58,290 nucleotides of DNA from contig JADLAK010000107.1 in NCBI GenBank assembly GCA_020848275.1, positions 1-58,290 of the forward strand, written 5' to 3'. Made by a program: the position numbers and the translations under genes. This stretch comes from Planctomycetota bacterium (lineage in GTDB: Bacteria > Planctomycetota > UBA8742 > UBA2392). The stretch's first letter is position 1. Each line of letters begins with the position of its first letter. The notes beneath the pieces were generated by a model. The model did no database searches, was not told the origin of the DNA, and was given only the letters and a program-made list of their open reading frames with translations. This document shows, piece by piece, positions 6,756-14,935 of the stretch.

Positions 6756-7181
6756 TCATTTCCGCCGCAGCGACAGCGGCTTGCTCAACACTTCATTCAA
6801 GATCAGCGCGCGACGCACGTCCGTCCTGTTTTTCAGCATCGTCGCCAGCGAGAACTTCGGCGCGGCTACCTTCTCCACCTGCGGCGTGAGGTTGCGCGCG
6901 TTCATCATCGTGAGCATCTCGGGTGCGAGCTGCCGGGCGACGCTTTGCTCGCTGGCGCTGTCGTGCCCCGGCGGAGCCGGCGGCGTTGCGACCACTTGCG
7001 GCGGCGCCTGCCGGCGCTGCGTTTGGCGTTGCGGGGGTCGCACTGTGCGCCCAGCCGCCTGCTTGCGCTTCTGCGCGGCGCTGACGACAGCGATGATCAC
7101 GCCAATCACGACGGCGACCGCAACGAAGATCAGGCCTTCTTCGTCGTTCTTCTTCGCAAGGATGTCGAAAAGCGCGATCAT
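6756..7181 (-). CDS. Small membrane protein downstream of floA
   Basis: About 141 residues from ATG 7181. One strong transmembrane helix (about residues 15-36, LIFVAVAVVIGVIIAVVSAA) is followed by a Gln/Arg/Pro-rich cytoplasmic linker and a conserved-looking helical end (ATMLKNRTDVRRALILNEVLSKPLSLRR). The upstream in-frame start at 7211 would use codons from a palindrome, so the inner Met is preferred. I do not recognise the C-terminal family, although its RRALILNEVLxxP ending looks like a conserved interaction motif. It follows floA at 45 bp on the same strand and may be a partner of the flotillin. Confidence 0.7.
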   Translation of the reverse strand: MIALFDILAKKNDEEGLIFVAVAVVIGVIIAVVSAAQKRKQAAGRTVRPPQRQTQRRQAPPQVVATPPAPPGHDSASEQSVARQLAPEMLTMMNARNLTPQVEKVAAPKFSLATMLKNRTDVRRALILNEVLSKPLSLRRK

Positions 7182-7205
7182 AACTGACGCCCTGATTCCT
7201 GTCGC

Positions 7206-7225
7206 GGACACGCTGCCGCGTGTCC
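7206..7225. repeat. GGACACG hairpin at the floA 3' end
   Basis: GGACACG/CGTGTCC with the same CTGCCG loop as the hairpin at 10543-10570, and the same flanking word CCCTACG. It abuts the floA stop codon. It is a member of the GGGACACG palindrome family also found at 53424-53488. Confidence 0.7.
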
Positions 7226-8269
7226 CTACGTCTTGGCCGCTTGCTTGCCGTCGCCGGCGATGCTTTCACGCATCGCGGTGTCGGACTGCACGTTTTTCAT
7301 GTTGTAGTAGTCCATTACACCCAGGCGCCCGCCACGAAGCGCCTCGGCCATGGCCTTGGGCACTTCGGCCTCGGCCAGCACGACCTGCGCGCGGTTCTCG
7401 GCGACTTTGGCGATCATTTCCTGCTCGTGCGCAATGGCCATCGCGCGGCGCTTTTCGGCCTCGGCCTGCGCCATACGCTTGTCGGCCTCGGCTTGCTCGG
7501 CCTTGAGCTTGGCGCCGATATTTTCACCGACGTCAATGTCCGCGATGTCAATCGATAGAATCTCGAACGCGCTGCCCGCGTCCAGCCCCTTGGCCAGCAC
7601 GGCCTTCGAAATCTTGTCGGGGTTCTCGAGCACCTCGAGGTGCGTGGGCGCCGAGCCGATCGCCGAGACGATGCCTTCACCGACGCGGGCGATAATCGTT
7701 TCTTCCGTCGCGCCGCCGATCAGCCGCGCGATGTTGGTGCGCACCGTGACGCGCGCGCGGACGCAGAGCTGGATGCCGTTGCCGGCCACGGCATCGATGG
7801 TCGTGCGGCCGCTTGAAACCGCCGGCACGTCGATGACCTTCGGGTTGACCGATGTCTGCACGGCGTCGAGCACGTCGCGGCCGGCAAGGTCAATCGCGCA
7901 GGCCTTGTTGAAATCGAGCCCGATGCCGGCGCGGTCGGCGGCGATCATCGCCAGAGTCACGCGGTCGACGTCGCCTCCCGAAAGATAGTGGCTTTCAAGC
8001 CCCTTGGCCGAACCCTCGACGGCGGATTTCACCAGGCGGATGCGATTGAGCACGATGCGCCGCACGTCAACCTTCCTGAATCGCATGGCGATCAGCTCAA
8101 GCATGGAAATGCGCGCGCCGCTCATGAAGGCCTGGAACCACAGGCCGAACACGTTGTAGGCAAGCACCATCAGGGCAAGCGCAATAATCGCGACGACGAC
8201 AAGGCCGGCGATCAGGGCGTACTGGCCCACGTTGGGTTCAGCGGCGGCAAATTCGAGCAAAGGCAGCAT
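7226..8269 (-). CDS. floA: Flotillin-like protein FloA
   Basis: An SPFH-domain protein of 347 residues that matches the bacterial FloA (YqfA) family, which scaffolds functional membrane microdomains. After a membrane segment (about residues 17-45) comes the SPFH domain ([29 protein letters not shown]..., [29 protein letters not shown]) and an Ala/Glu-rich coiled coil ([20 protein letters not shown]) near the C-terminus, as usual for the family. ATG 8269 has AGGAGT upstream and gives the family-like N-terminus. An ATG at 8332 lacks this support. No nfeD gene lies beside it in this window; instead a small membrane protein follows. Confidence 0.92.
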   Translation of the reverse strand: MLPLLEFAAAEPNVGQYALIAGLVVVAIIALALMVLAYNVFGLWFQAFMSGARISMLELIAMRFRKVDVRRIVLNRIRLVKSAVEGSAKGLESHYLSGGDVDRVTLAMIAADRAGIGLDFNKACAIDLAGRDVLDAVQTSVNPKVIDVPAVSSGRTTIDAVAGNGIQLCVRARVTVRTNIARLIGGATEETIIARVGEGIVSAIGSAPTHLEVLENPDKISKAVLAKGLDAGSAFEILSIDIADIDVGENIGAKLKAEQAEADKRMAQAEAEKRRAMAIAHEQEMIAKVAENRAQVVLAEAEVPKAMAEALRGGRLGVMDYYNMKNVQSDTAMRESIAGDGKQAAKT

Positions 8270-8379
8270 GGCGGACTCCTGTCTCCGGTCTTGGCGCGGC
8301 AAGGGCCGCGACGGTCCTAGTGTCGTCGACACGGCGTATTTGTGCTACTCCAATTCGCGGGTTGTTTTGGAAGAGGCCT

Positions 8380-8406
8380 GTAGCTGCGCTTGGAAGGCGC
8401 AGCTAC
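8380..8406. repeat. GTAGCTGCGC hairpin over a stop codon
   Basis: GTAGCTGCGC (8380-8389) pairs with GCGCAGCTAC (8397-8406). The right arm overlaps the stop codon of the WYL gene at 8403. It may be the transcript end of that gene. Confidence 0.65.
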
Positions 8407-9383
8407 GCATGCGCCGCAATGGCGTCCTTCAATAGGCCCTGAAGTTCCTTGCGCAGGCTTGTTGGCTTCAACAGCTCCGCGTGTTCGCCCAACGACATCA
8501 CAAACCCCAGCGCCCAGAAGGGGTTGAACAGCGGCATGTCCATCTTCGCGCGGCCTCCGGGCAACTCCTTGATCTTCACGCCTTCGACGCCGCGCCAGTC
8601 ATCCACGACATCCGGCGCGGCGTGCTCGTCCAGCCGCACCAGCATGCGCTCCTTGGCCTTGCCGCCAAACAGCGGCGCCATGCGGCCGGCGTCGCGGCGC
8701 TCGGGCGGCGTGCGGTCGAAGCGTTCGTCGAGTACGCGCGCGGAACGGATGCGTTCGAGGCGGAAGTGGCGCGTGGCGTTGGCGAGTTCGCACCACGCGT
8801 AGACGTAAAAGTGCGCGCCGTGCTCGATGATCTCGAAGACGCCAACGCGCCGCTTATCGAGGCGGCGGCGGTGCGACGAGTAGTACTCGATCTCGACCAC
8901 GCGGCGGTCCTCTGAGGCCTGCATCAGCTTGCCGATCATCGCTCGCATGCGCTCGGTGCGCGCGGGAAGCACAAAGCCGCGCCCGGCGCTGCGCAACGCC
9001 GCGCCGGCCTTGCCCCCAAGCGAACTCTCCAGAGCCGCCGAAAGCCCGCTGATCTGCGCCAGCGTTTCGCGGTCAACGCCGTGCGAAAAATGCTCCAGCG
9101 CGTATTTAATCGCCAGCGCCTCGGGCGGCGTGAAATTCAGCGGGCGGCTGAAATGCGACGCGTAATGCAACTCGATGGGGCTGTCGTCGCCCGCGCGCAG
9201 CGGCGTCAGGCCGATGTAGTCGCTGGGGCTGTATGGCGGCACGCCGCACATGAGAAGGCCGTTGAGTTCCTCGACGAGCGTGCGGGGGCTGCGATGCGTG
9301 GCGCGTGCGGCTTCGGCCACCGTGATGCCCGGGTGGGCGATCAGAAAGGACAGCAGTGCAACTGTGTCGGAAATCGTAGTCAT
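8403..9383 (-). CDS. WYL-domain transcriptional regulator, PafC-like
   Basis: 326 residues: an N-terminal winged-helix region (GITVAEAARATHRSPRTLVEEL), a middle segment, then a WYL domain (VVEIEYYSSHRRRLDKRRV... HFYVYAWCELANATRHFRLERI) and a C-terminal WCX-like region. WYL proteins are transcription factors that sense nucleic acid or nucleotide ligands. PafB and PafC form a heterodimer that activates DNA-damage genes in actinobacteria, and a tandem of two such genes is the usual arrangement. Here the PafB-like gene lies upstream on the same strand. No Pup or proteasome genes are in this window. The PafC label is by analogy with gene order and length. Confidence 0.8.
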   Translation of the reverse strand: MTTISDTVALLSFLIAHPGITVAEAARATHRSPRTLVEELNGLLMCGVPPYSPSDYIGLTPLRAGDDSPIELHYASHFSRPLNFTPPEALAIKYALEHFSHGVDRETLAQISGLSAALESSLGGKAGAALRSAGRGFVLPARTERMRAMIGKLMQASEDRRVVEIEYYSSHRRRLDKRRVGVFEIIEHGAHFYVYAWCELANATRHFRLERIRSARVLDERFDRTPPERRDAGRMAPLFGGKAKERMLVRLDEHAAPDVVDDWRGVEGVKIKELPGGRAKMDMPLFNPFWALGFVMSLGEHAELLKPTSLRKELQGLLKDAIAAHA

Positions 9384-9386
9384 CGT

Positions 9387-9467
9387 GCTATGTGTGTCGT
9401 GCTACGTGTTACGTGTTAGGAGTTGTCCTTACTCCCGTAACACGAAGCACGAAGCACGTAACACGCC
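9387..9467. repeat. ACGTGTTACG palindrome between the WYL genes
   Basis: Left arm 9388-9420 (CGTGCTACGTGTTACGTG...) is the approximate reverse complement of the right arm 9436-9467 (CGTAACACGAAGCACGAAGC...). The words are themselves tandemly repeated inside each arm. It fills the gap between the two WYL genes. Confidence 0.75.
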
Positions 9468-10468
9468 TATTTGTTCGCTTTCAACGATCCCTTCAACCGC
9501 CCAACAACGAACTCACGCAGCTCGCGAGGCCCCAAGACCTGCCAGTGGCCCGCGAACTCGCCGAGGTAACGAAACAGCTCGTGCCCGAATGCTTCCTTCA
9601 GGTGCAGCACGCGCGCGCCGCCCGCCAAGCGTTCTATGCGGTGAATGCCCTCGAACTCGTTTTCGACCATGAATGCGACGTCGGCGTCAAAACGCACGCG
9701 CACGCCCTTGAACGCGCCCAGGCCGCGCCCGAAATGGTCCGAGGCGAAGTTCCGTTCCGGGTCGAAGTGCGTCGGAATTTCGTATTCGCCCGACCGCGAT
9801 TTGGCGTCGGCCTGCGTAACCTTGCCCGCCATGCGCGTGAGCCGGAACGTGCGTTCGGCCTTGCGTTCGCCGTCATAACCCACCAGGTACCAGCCGCCGC
9901 GCCGGCACACCAGCGCATAGGGCGCGATCGCGCGCGTGCTTTGCCGCCGATCGCGGTCGGTGTATTTGAATTTAATCCGTCGGCGTTCCAGCAACGCGAC
10001 GCCGATGGCCTGCAGGTGCTTGGCCTCCGCCGGGCGGCGCAGCACGTTGCGCATCACGCCCGAGCGCGGCAGTTCGTCGGGCATGGCGGCGAGGCCCGAT
10101 CCCGCCTGCAACTTCAGCAGCGCGCTTGAAAGGTAGTGCTGCATCGGGCCCGCGCCGCCGCTTTCAAGGTAGCCGCGACCGACGCGGTAAAGCAGCAGGC
10201 GCTGTTCGGGCGTCAGGTCGAGCGTCGGCAGTAACGCGTTGGAGCGATCCAGCGAATATCGGCGCTTGGCGCCCTCTTCGGTGCGCAGGGTAATGGTTAG
10301 ACCCGCGGCCTCGAGATCGTGCAGATCGCGCTCAAAGCGTTTCTGGCGCGAGCGCAGGGGCCGCGCATCGCCGTAACCCTCGATCTGTTCGATCTCGGGC
10401 CAAATCAAACCCTCACGCGATTTTAACAGCGCGCTCAGCAGGTTTAGTAGACGCTCACCCTTGTCCAT
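9467..10468 (-). CDS. WYL-domain transcriptional regulator, PafB-like
   Basis: 333 residues from ATG 10468, whose N-terminus (MDKGERLLNLLSALLKSREG) matches the helix-turn-helix start usual for PafB. The WYL domain includes YALVCRRGGWYLVGYDGERKAERTFRLTRM, and the C-terminal WCX-like region follows. Upstream in-frame ATGs at 10480, 10513 and 10552 exist, but the last two begin in or beside a palindromic repeat, so the inner Met is preferred. The gene precedes the PafC-like gene by 83 bp on the same strand, which supports a two-subunit regulator. The targets cannot be read from the window. Confidence 0.8.
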   Translation of the reverse strand: MDKGERLLNLLSALLKSREGLIWPEIEQIEGYGDARPLRSRQKRFERDLHDLEAAGLTITLRTEEGAKRRYSLDRSNALLPTLDLTPEQRLLLYRVGRGYLESGGAGPMQHYLSSALLKLQAGSGLAAMPDELPRSGVMRNVLRRPAEAKHLQAIGVALLERRRIKFKYTDRDRRQSTRAIAPYALVCRRGGWYLVGYDGERKAERTFRLTRMAGKVTQADAKSRSGEYEIPTHFDPERNFASDHFGRGLGAFKGVRVRFDADVAFMVENEFEGIHRIERLAGGARVLHLKEAFGHELFRYLGEFAGHWQVLGPRELREFVVGRLKGSLKANK

Positions 10469-10542
10469 CGCCTCGCCCATAATGGTGGGAGACTTTATCA
10501 CGCGTCGCGACATGTAGGGACCCGCAGCGGTGTGTCCGTGCC

Positions 10543-10570
10543 GTAGGAACACGCTGCCGCGTGTCCCTAC
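10543..10570. repeat. GTAGGaACACG hairpin
   Basis: An imperfect hairpin (GTAGGAACACG / CGTGTCCCTAC) with a CTGC-type loop, the same words as at 7206-7226. A partial further copy (TGTAGGGACCCGCAGCGG) lies just upstream at 10513. It sits in the divergent gap between the PafB-like gene and the next plus-strand gene. Confidence 0.65.
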
Positions 10571-10608
10571 GCTGGCGGAAGCCCGTGGCGCTTGGCATCC
10601 TCCCCCCC

Positions 10609-11022
10609 ATGGTCCACGTCGTAAAGATCATTAAATACAAGCAGCGTCGCGTGGCCTTTGAACTCGGCGGCAAGAAGTACAACGCCCGCTTCGAGGGTGA
10701 TAGCGCCCAAGCGCGCGAAGTGCTCAAGCCGGGCGTCGAATACCCGCTGGCGCTGACCGTCGACGCCGAAGGAAAAGTCGATTACTCGGACGATTTCAAG
10801 GCGTCTTTCCGCGTGGCTAAAGCCGCCGAAGACGGCGACCGCGTCGCGGTCAATGGCCGCACCTGGGACAGCATCAGCCACGAGGCGGTGGCGCTCGAAA
10901 CCGACCCCAGCGTGGCGCTGAGGCTCCGCGAACCCCAATTCGCAACCGACTTCCGCGGCGGCAGTTGGCTGGTGGCGCAGGGCGTTTTGTGCGCCACGCT
11001 GCCTGAAGACCATCACGACTAG
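10609..11022 (+). CDS. Hypothetical protein, 137 residues
   Basis: A small soluble protein starting MVHVVKIIKYKQRRVAFELG. It is rich in beta-strand-like charged segments (KKYNARFEGDSAQAREVLKP, SFRVAKAAEDGDRVAVNG), and no signal or membrane segment is present. ATG 10609 is preferred; an upstream start at 10561 lies inside the hairpin repeat. The family is not recognised. It is alone between a divergent WYL gene and the PDZ-protein gene 78 bp downstream. Confidence 0.65.
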   Translation: MVHVVKIIKYKQRRVAFELGGKKYNARFEGDSAQAREVLKPGVEYPLALTVDAEGKVDYSDDFKASFRVAKAAEDGDRVAVNGRTWDSISHEAVALETDPSVALRLREPQFATDFRGGSWLVAQGVLCATLPEDHHD

Positions 11023-11100
11023 GCTCCGTCCGGTTTCCCCTCCCGCAAACTCGGTTGCCCACGTATTATCAACACCCCGATTTCGATCCGGAGACGTCCC

Positions 11101-11970
11101 ATGACGATGCTTCGTTCGCTCTTCCTTCTTCTACTAGTACTTGCGGCGGCCCCCCTGATGGCGGCCGACGGCCCGTGGATGGGCGCCAAGCTGCGTATCA
11201 TCGAGAAAGACGAGCTGACCAAACTCGCCATCGAAAACGGTCTCTATGTCGTCGAGGTCACCAAGGGCTCGCCGGCAGAAACCGCGGGCCTCGAAAAGGG
11301 CGACGTCATCCTGTCGGCGGGCGAAAAGAGCCTGTCGACCATCGAAGAATTCGAGGAAGTGCTGGCGAAAAAGCGCCCGGGCGATGCCATGAACATGGGC
11401 GTGCGACGCGACAACGGCAAGGTTGAACCCCTGATCGTCACGCTTGGCACCCGCGTTCGCGTGGCGGGAGAATTCGATGACGACAAGCGCGTGCAGGAAC
11501 TGCGCGCCAGGATCCAGGCCAAGAAGAACGAAGCCGCGGACCTCGAGGCCGAACTCGAACGGCGTCTCGAAGACCTGCGCAGCGGCAAGGCTAAGCCCGA
11601 AACGCGCGAAAAGCCCGAAGAGCCGGCCAAGCCCGACAAACCGGCCGACCCGGTCAAGCCTGTCCCCGCCGACCCGACCAAGCTGAAGGTCCGCCTGAAG
11701 GCCAAGCTCACCACGCTCGAAACCGACGAAGCCAAGGAAAAAGGCCTCGAGGGCGGCGTGGTCGTCGGCAGTGTCGAAAGCGGCGGCGCGGCGGAAAAAG
11801 CCGGTCTTAAGACCGGCGACGTGATCTACGAAGCCGGCGGCGAAAAAATCTCCGGCACCGGCGACTTCCGCGCGGCGCTGGCCAAGCTGCAGGGCGGCGA
11901 CTCGCTCGAGTGCAAGGTCCTGCGCGGCAAAGAAAAGGTGACGGTCAAGATCGTCGTCGACCCGGCATGA
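11101..11970 (+). CDS. Secreted protein with two PDZ domains
   Basis: 289 residues with a signal peptide (about 1-22, cut near MAADG). PDZ domain 1 covers about 25-120 (NGLYVVEVTKGSPAETAGLEKGDVI). A Lys/Glu/Pro-rich linker follows (about 125-195), and PDZ domain 2 covers about 198-285 (GVVVGSVESGGAAEKAGLKTGDVI). No protease domain is present, so it is likely a periplasmic scaffold or substrate-binding protein rather than a DegP-type enzyme. A ribosome-binding site (GGAG) precedes ATG 11101. A composite palindrome at 11979 ends the unit. The substrate is unknown. Confidence 0.8.
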   Translation: MTMLRSLFLLLLVLAAAPLMAADGPWMGAKLRIIEKDELTKLAIENGLYVVEVTKGSPAETAGLEKGDVILSAGEKSLSTIEEFEEVLAKKRPGDAMNMGVRRDNGKVEPLIVTLGTRVRVAGEFDDDKRVQELRARIQAKKNEAADLEAELERRLEDLRSGKAKPETREKPEEPAKPDKPADPVKPVPADPTKLKVRLKAKLTTLETDEAKEKGLEGGVVVGSVESGGAAEKAGLKTGDVIYEAGGEKISGTGDFRAALAKLQGGDSLECKVLRGKEKVTVKIVVDPA

Positions 11971-11978
11971 TTCGTTCT

Positions 11979-12038
11979 CAGCCCCGCCCGCAAGGGCGGG
12001 GGACTAATCCCCAACCCCCGGCCTTGCGGCCGGGGCTG
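11979..12038. repeat. CAGCCCCG...CGGGGCTG composite palindrome, copy 1
   Basis: An outer pair CAGCCCCG/CGGGGCTG encloses two inner hairpins: CCCGCCC-GCAA-GGGCGGG and CCCCGGCC-TTGC-GGCCGGGG. The same design recurs at 27900-27978. It directly follows the PDZ-protein gene and has TTTATTT after it, so it may also end transcription. Confidence 0.8.
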
Positions 12039-12075
12039 TTTATTTGGCTCTACAACATGGCCGCTCAGGCGTTAA

Positions 12076-13524
12076 ATGGCTGACATGGCAGCACCGGTCA
12101 TCAATGCACGCCGCCGCCGCAGGGGCATCGCCCTGCTGGTGGTGCTTTTGATAACGGTGCTGATGATCGTGATCGTCTATTCCTTCCAGGAAAACGTCGG
12201 TCGCGAGGCCGCGGTCGCGCGCAACAACCTCGACGGCACCAAGGCCTACTTCCTGGCGCAGATGGCTCTGATCAAGGGCCAAGCGACCCTGAGGCTGGAC
12301 GAACAGGCCGACTACGACAGCCTCAACGAGCCATGGGCCCAGCCGCCGCGCTGGGAGGGCGAAAACTTCGGCGCCATGGACGAAAGCAGCGACGACAAGC
12401 CGCCCGAGCCCAAGGTCGTGATTGCCGACGAAGAACGCAAGTTCAACCTGCTGCTGACGGTGCGCGGCGACGACGCCACCAAGAAGCGCGCACAGGAAGT
12501 CCTTGTGCGGCTGATCAACATCTGCCGGCGCGACGACGACCGGCTTGAGCTCGAGTCGGCCTCGGACAGCGGCGCCGAGGCCAAGGGCGAAGACAGCGCC
12601 GACGCCGAAACCCTGGTCGAAAACCTGGTGCGTTACCTCGATGAGCGGCCGCAGGAAGACAGCGAAGACCTTGAGATGGGCGCGGGCGACAACGGCAGCG
12701 CCGCGCGCATGCATAAACAAACACCCTTTCCCATGCTGACCATCGGCGAGCTGTTGCAAGTCGAAGGCTGGACGCGCGAGCTGCTGTACGGCCCGCCGCG
12801 GCCGATCACCGCCGAGGAGGCGGGGACGCTTTCGGCCGAGGGCCAATCCAAGCCCCGCAGCTTCTACGACCTCTCCGAGGAAGAAAAATTCGAGGAGCAG
12901 CGCAAGGCCTTTGAACTGATGGACGAACACTCCACCGATCCCAACCCCATCGGCATCATCCCGTTCATCACGATCTATTCGAGCGGCCAGGTCAACATCA
13001 ACACCTGCCCGCGCGAGGTGCTGATGGCGCTGGACCAGGACATCACCTGGGACGGCGCCGACAAGATCGTCACGGCGCGCGAGGCGGCGCGAAAAGAAAT
13101 CCGCGACGCTGAGGAAGAAGGCACGGCGGCGCCCGCGGAGGATCCCAACGCCAATAAGGAAGACACGCGCTCGTTCCGCACCGCGGACCTCGCGAAGTAC
13201 GAGGACTTCGTCAAGCGCGTGATGTTGGACGACTCTGAGCAGACCACGACGATCGAAGGTTTCTCGACCGAGGTCTTCACGCGCGTCAAGCCGCTGCTGT
13301 CGGTGAAGTCGAAGGTCTTCACGGTGCTGGCGCAGGCGCGCGTCGGCAAACTGACGCGCACGCTGTTTGCGGCTTACCGCCGCACGGGTGCTAATGCCGC
13401 CGCCCCGGCGCCCGCCCCCGGCGGCACACCCGCGCCGACGCCCGCGCCCATCGATCCCGCGGCGCTGCCCAAGGAACCGGCCATCAAGCTGACGGTGCTG
13501 CTGGTGGATTATTCGGGCGATTGA
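12076..13524 (+). CDS. GspK-like minor pseudopilin
   Basis: 482 residues. The N-terminus has the prepilin pattern RRRRRG followed by a hydrophobic helix (IALLVVLLITVLMIVIV). No Glu is at the fifth position after the cleavage site, which is the hallmark of the GspK (XcpX) subunit. The helix-hairpin-helix-like part VNINTCPREVLMALDQDITW is also typical of GspK. In the type II secretion system GspK caps the pseudopilus tip. No other gsp gene lies nearby, so the remaining apparatus is encoded elsewhere. The Pro/Ala-rich C-terminal tail (about 450-470) is unusual. Confidence 0.82.
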   Translation: MADMAAPVINARRRRRGIALLVVLLITVLMIVIVYSFQENVGREAAVARNNLDGTKAYFLAQMALIKGQATLRLDEQADYDSLNEPWAQPPRWEGENFGAMDESSDDKPPEPKVVIADEERKFNLLLTVRGDDATKKRAQEVLVRLINICRRDDDRLELESASDSGAEAKGEDSADAETLVENLVRYLDERPQEDSEDLEMGAGDNGSAARMHKQTPFPMLTIGELLQVEGWTRELLYGPPRPITAEEAGTLSAEGQSKPRSFYDLSEEEKFEEQRKAFELMDEHSTDPNPIGIIPFITIYSSGQVNINTCPREVLMALDQDITWDGADKIVTAREAARKEIRDAEEEGTAAPAEDPNANKEDTRSFRTADLAKYEDFVKRVMLDDSEQTTTIEGFSTEVFTRVKPLLSVKSKVFTVLAQARVGKLTRTLFAAYRRTGANAAAPAPAPGGTPAPTPAPIDPAALPKEPAIKLTVLLVDYSGD

Positions 13525-13542
13525 CAACAAACAACTGCACAA

Positions 13543-13694
13543 GCATTTCGCGCCAAGGCACAAAGAGCGCCATGACGCCAGGAAACACACTGGCTTTAAC
13601 TTGCTGAGTGACTGTCGGTTAATCCGAGCTTGTCGATAACCCGGCAGTGGGGCTCTTTGCGGCTTTGCACTCCTGGCGTCTTTGCGTGAAACGC
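13543..13694. repeat. CGCCAAGGCACAAAG palindrome between convergent genes
   Basis: Left arm 13543-13582 and right arm 13653-13694 are approximate reverse complements built on the words GCGCCAAGGCACAAAG and CTTTGCACTCCTGGCG. About 70 nt of unrelated sequence separates them. It fills the gap between the GspK gene and the SpoIIM-like gene. Confidence 0.7.
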
Positions 13695-13702
13695 AGTTGC
13701 TG

Positions 13703-14806
13703 TCAGGCGGTTACTTTGTTGATTCTTCGTCCGCCGACAAACAGCCAGACGCCAATCACGACCGCGAGCGTGCCGAACAACGCGTAACGCAACTCCATTG
13801 ACGCGTCGCTTTGCCGGAAAATGCCCTCGATCAGCCCCGCCGCAAGCAGCAGCGGCACCGCGCCCATGGCCATGATCGAGGCCTCGCCGGCGGCGCGCGA
13901 AAGCGCGATGCGCCGCGGCAGTTCGCCAGGGTTCATCAGGCGATGGCCCATCACGAGACCGCTTCCCGCGCACAAAAAGATCGCGCCGAATTCCGGCAGG
14001 CCGTGGGGCAGGATCCAGGCCAGGAATTCCCAGGTCAAATCGGCGCGCACGTAAATGGCCGCAAACGCGCCAAGCATCAGGCCGTTCTTGAAAATCAGGT
14101 ACAGTGTCGGCAGGCCAAGCAAAAGCCCCAGCGCAAAACACATGAACGCAACCTGTGTGTTGTGCGTGAACAACATCGACGAAAAAGCCGCGCCCGTGGA
14201 AAGATCATGGTTGCGGCTGTCGAGCACTTCCTTCAGCGATTCGCGGCTGGCGTAGGGGTCGCGCCCGGCGGCGAGCTGCGCGTCGACGAACAGGAAATAG
14301 CTGTCCGGCGTCGCCATCACCGCGGCAAAGGCGATGCCGGTGCTCAGCGCCGTGAAGAGGATAATCAGGATGTGGTAGCGCCAGTGCTTGCGGATCAACG
14401 CGGGCACGGTGCCAAGAAAACCCCAAACCGCGTCGCGGAATTTCGCCGGTTCCTTGCGGTACATCGCAAAGTGCGCTGTGGCGACGGCGGTCTCGAGATA
14501 TTCCGCCAGCCGACGGTTGGGCGAAAACGCGCGCACGCGGGCAAGCTCGGTCGCGCTGCGCCGGTACATCGCGCTGAATTGCTCGGCCTGTTGCTGGTTG
14601 GCGGGCCGCGCGTTGACTTTCGACAGCCGCGCGCCCTCCATGGCCAGGAGCCGCCAGCGCGACTTGGCCTGCGACATGTCGACGCGCACCGCACGGGTCG
14701 GCTGGCCCTGCCCTGAGCCCGCCGAAGGGTGCCACGGCGGGGCGGTTTGTTGCGGGGCCTGCCCTGAGCTTGGATGCGATTGTTGGTTCCTGCGCGGCAC
14801 TGGCAT
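13703..14806 (-). CDS. SpoIIM/DUF95-type membrane protein
   Basis: The sequence matches the stage II sporulation protein M family. An N-terminal soluble helical part (SKVNARPANQQQAEQFSAMYRRS) leads into several membrane helices, including RYHILIILFTALSTGIAFAA, FMCFALGLLLGLPTLYLIFK and AWILPHGLPEFGAIF. The last contains the conserved HG-PE motif. In many bacteria this protein is encoded beside an RDD protein with a MoxR/DUF58 set; here an RDD gene is divergently placed 130 bp away. The ATG at 14806 gives 367 residues, but the first 40 or so residues (SSGQAP, PSAGSGQG) come from a dispersed repeat, so ATG 14677 (324 residues) is likely the functional start. Involvement in sporulation is not implied. 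Confidence 0.8.
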   Translation of the reverse strand: MPVPRRNQQSHPSSGQAPQQTAPPWHPSAGSGQGQPTRAVRVDMSQAKSRWRLLAMEGARLSKVNARPANQQQAEQFSAMYRRSATELARVRAFSPNRRLAEYLETAVATAHFAMYRKEPAKFRDAVWGFLGTVPALIRKHWRYHILIILFTALSTGIAFAAVMATPDSYFLFVDAQLAAGRDPYASRESLKEVLDSRNHDLSTGAAFSSMLFTHNTQVAFMCFALGLLLGLPTLYLIFKNGLMLGAFAAIYVRADLTWEFLAWILPHGLPEFGAIFLCAGSGLVMGHRLMNPGELPRRIALSRAAGEASIMAMGAVPLLLAAGLIEGIFRQSDASMELRYALFGTLAVVIGVWLFVGGRRINKVTA

Positions 14807-14836
14807 GGTTGCACAGCATATCAACAACGGCCAGGA

Positions 14837-14914
14837 GCCACGAATGGACACGAATCGTCAGTAGTGGGTCCTCACGAATTCAATTCGTGTTTATTCGTGT
14901 GGATTCGTGGCTGA
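14837..14914. repeat. CACGAAT/ATTCGTG palindromic repeat, copy 2
   Basis: GCCACGAATGGACACGAAT at the left and ATTCGTGTGGATTCGTGGC at the right are near-complements, with a CACGAATTCAATTCGTG core hairpin. It lies between the divergent SpoIIM-like and RDD genes. Confidence 0.85.
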
Positions 14915-14935
14915 CATAACCGGCATAATCGCGCC

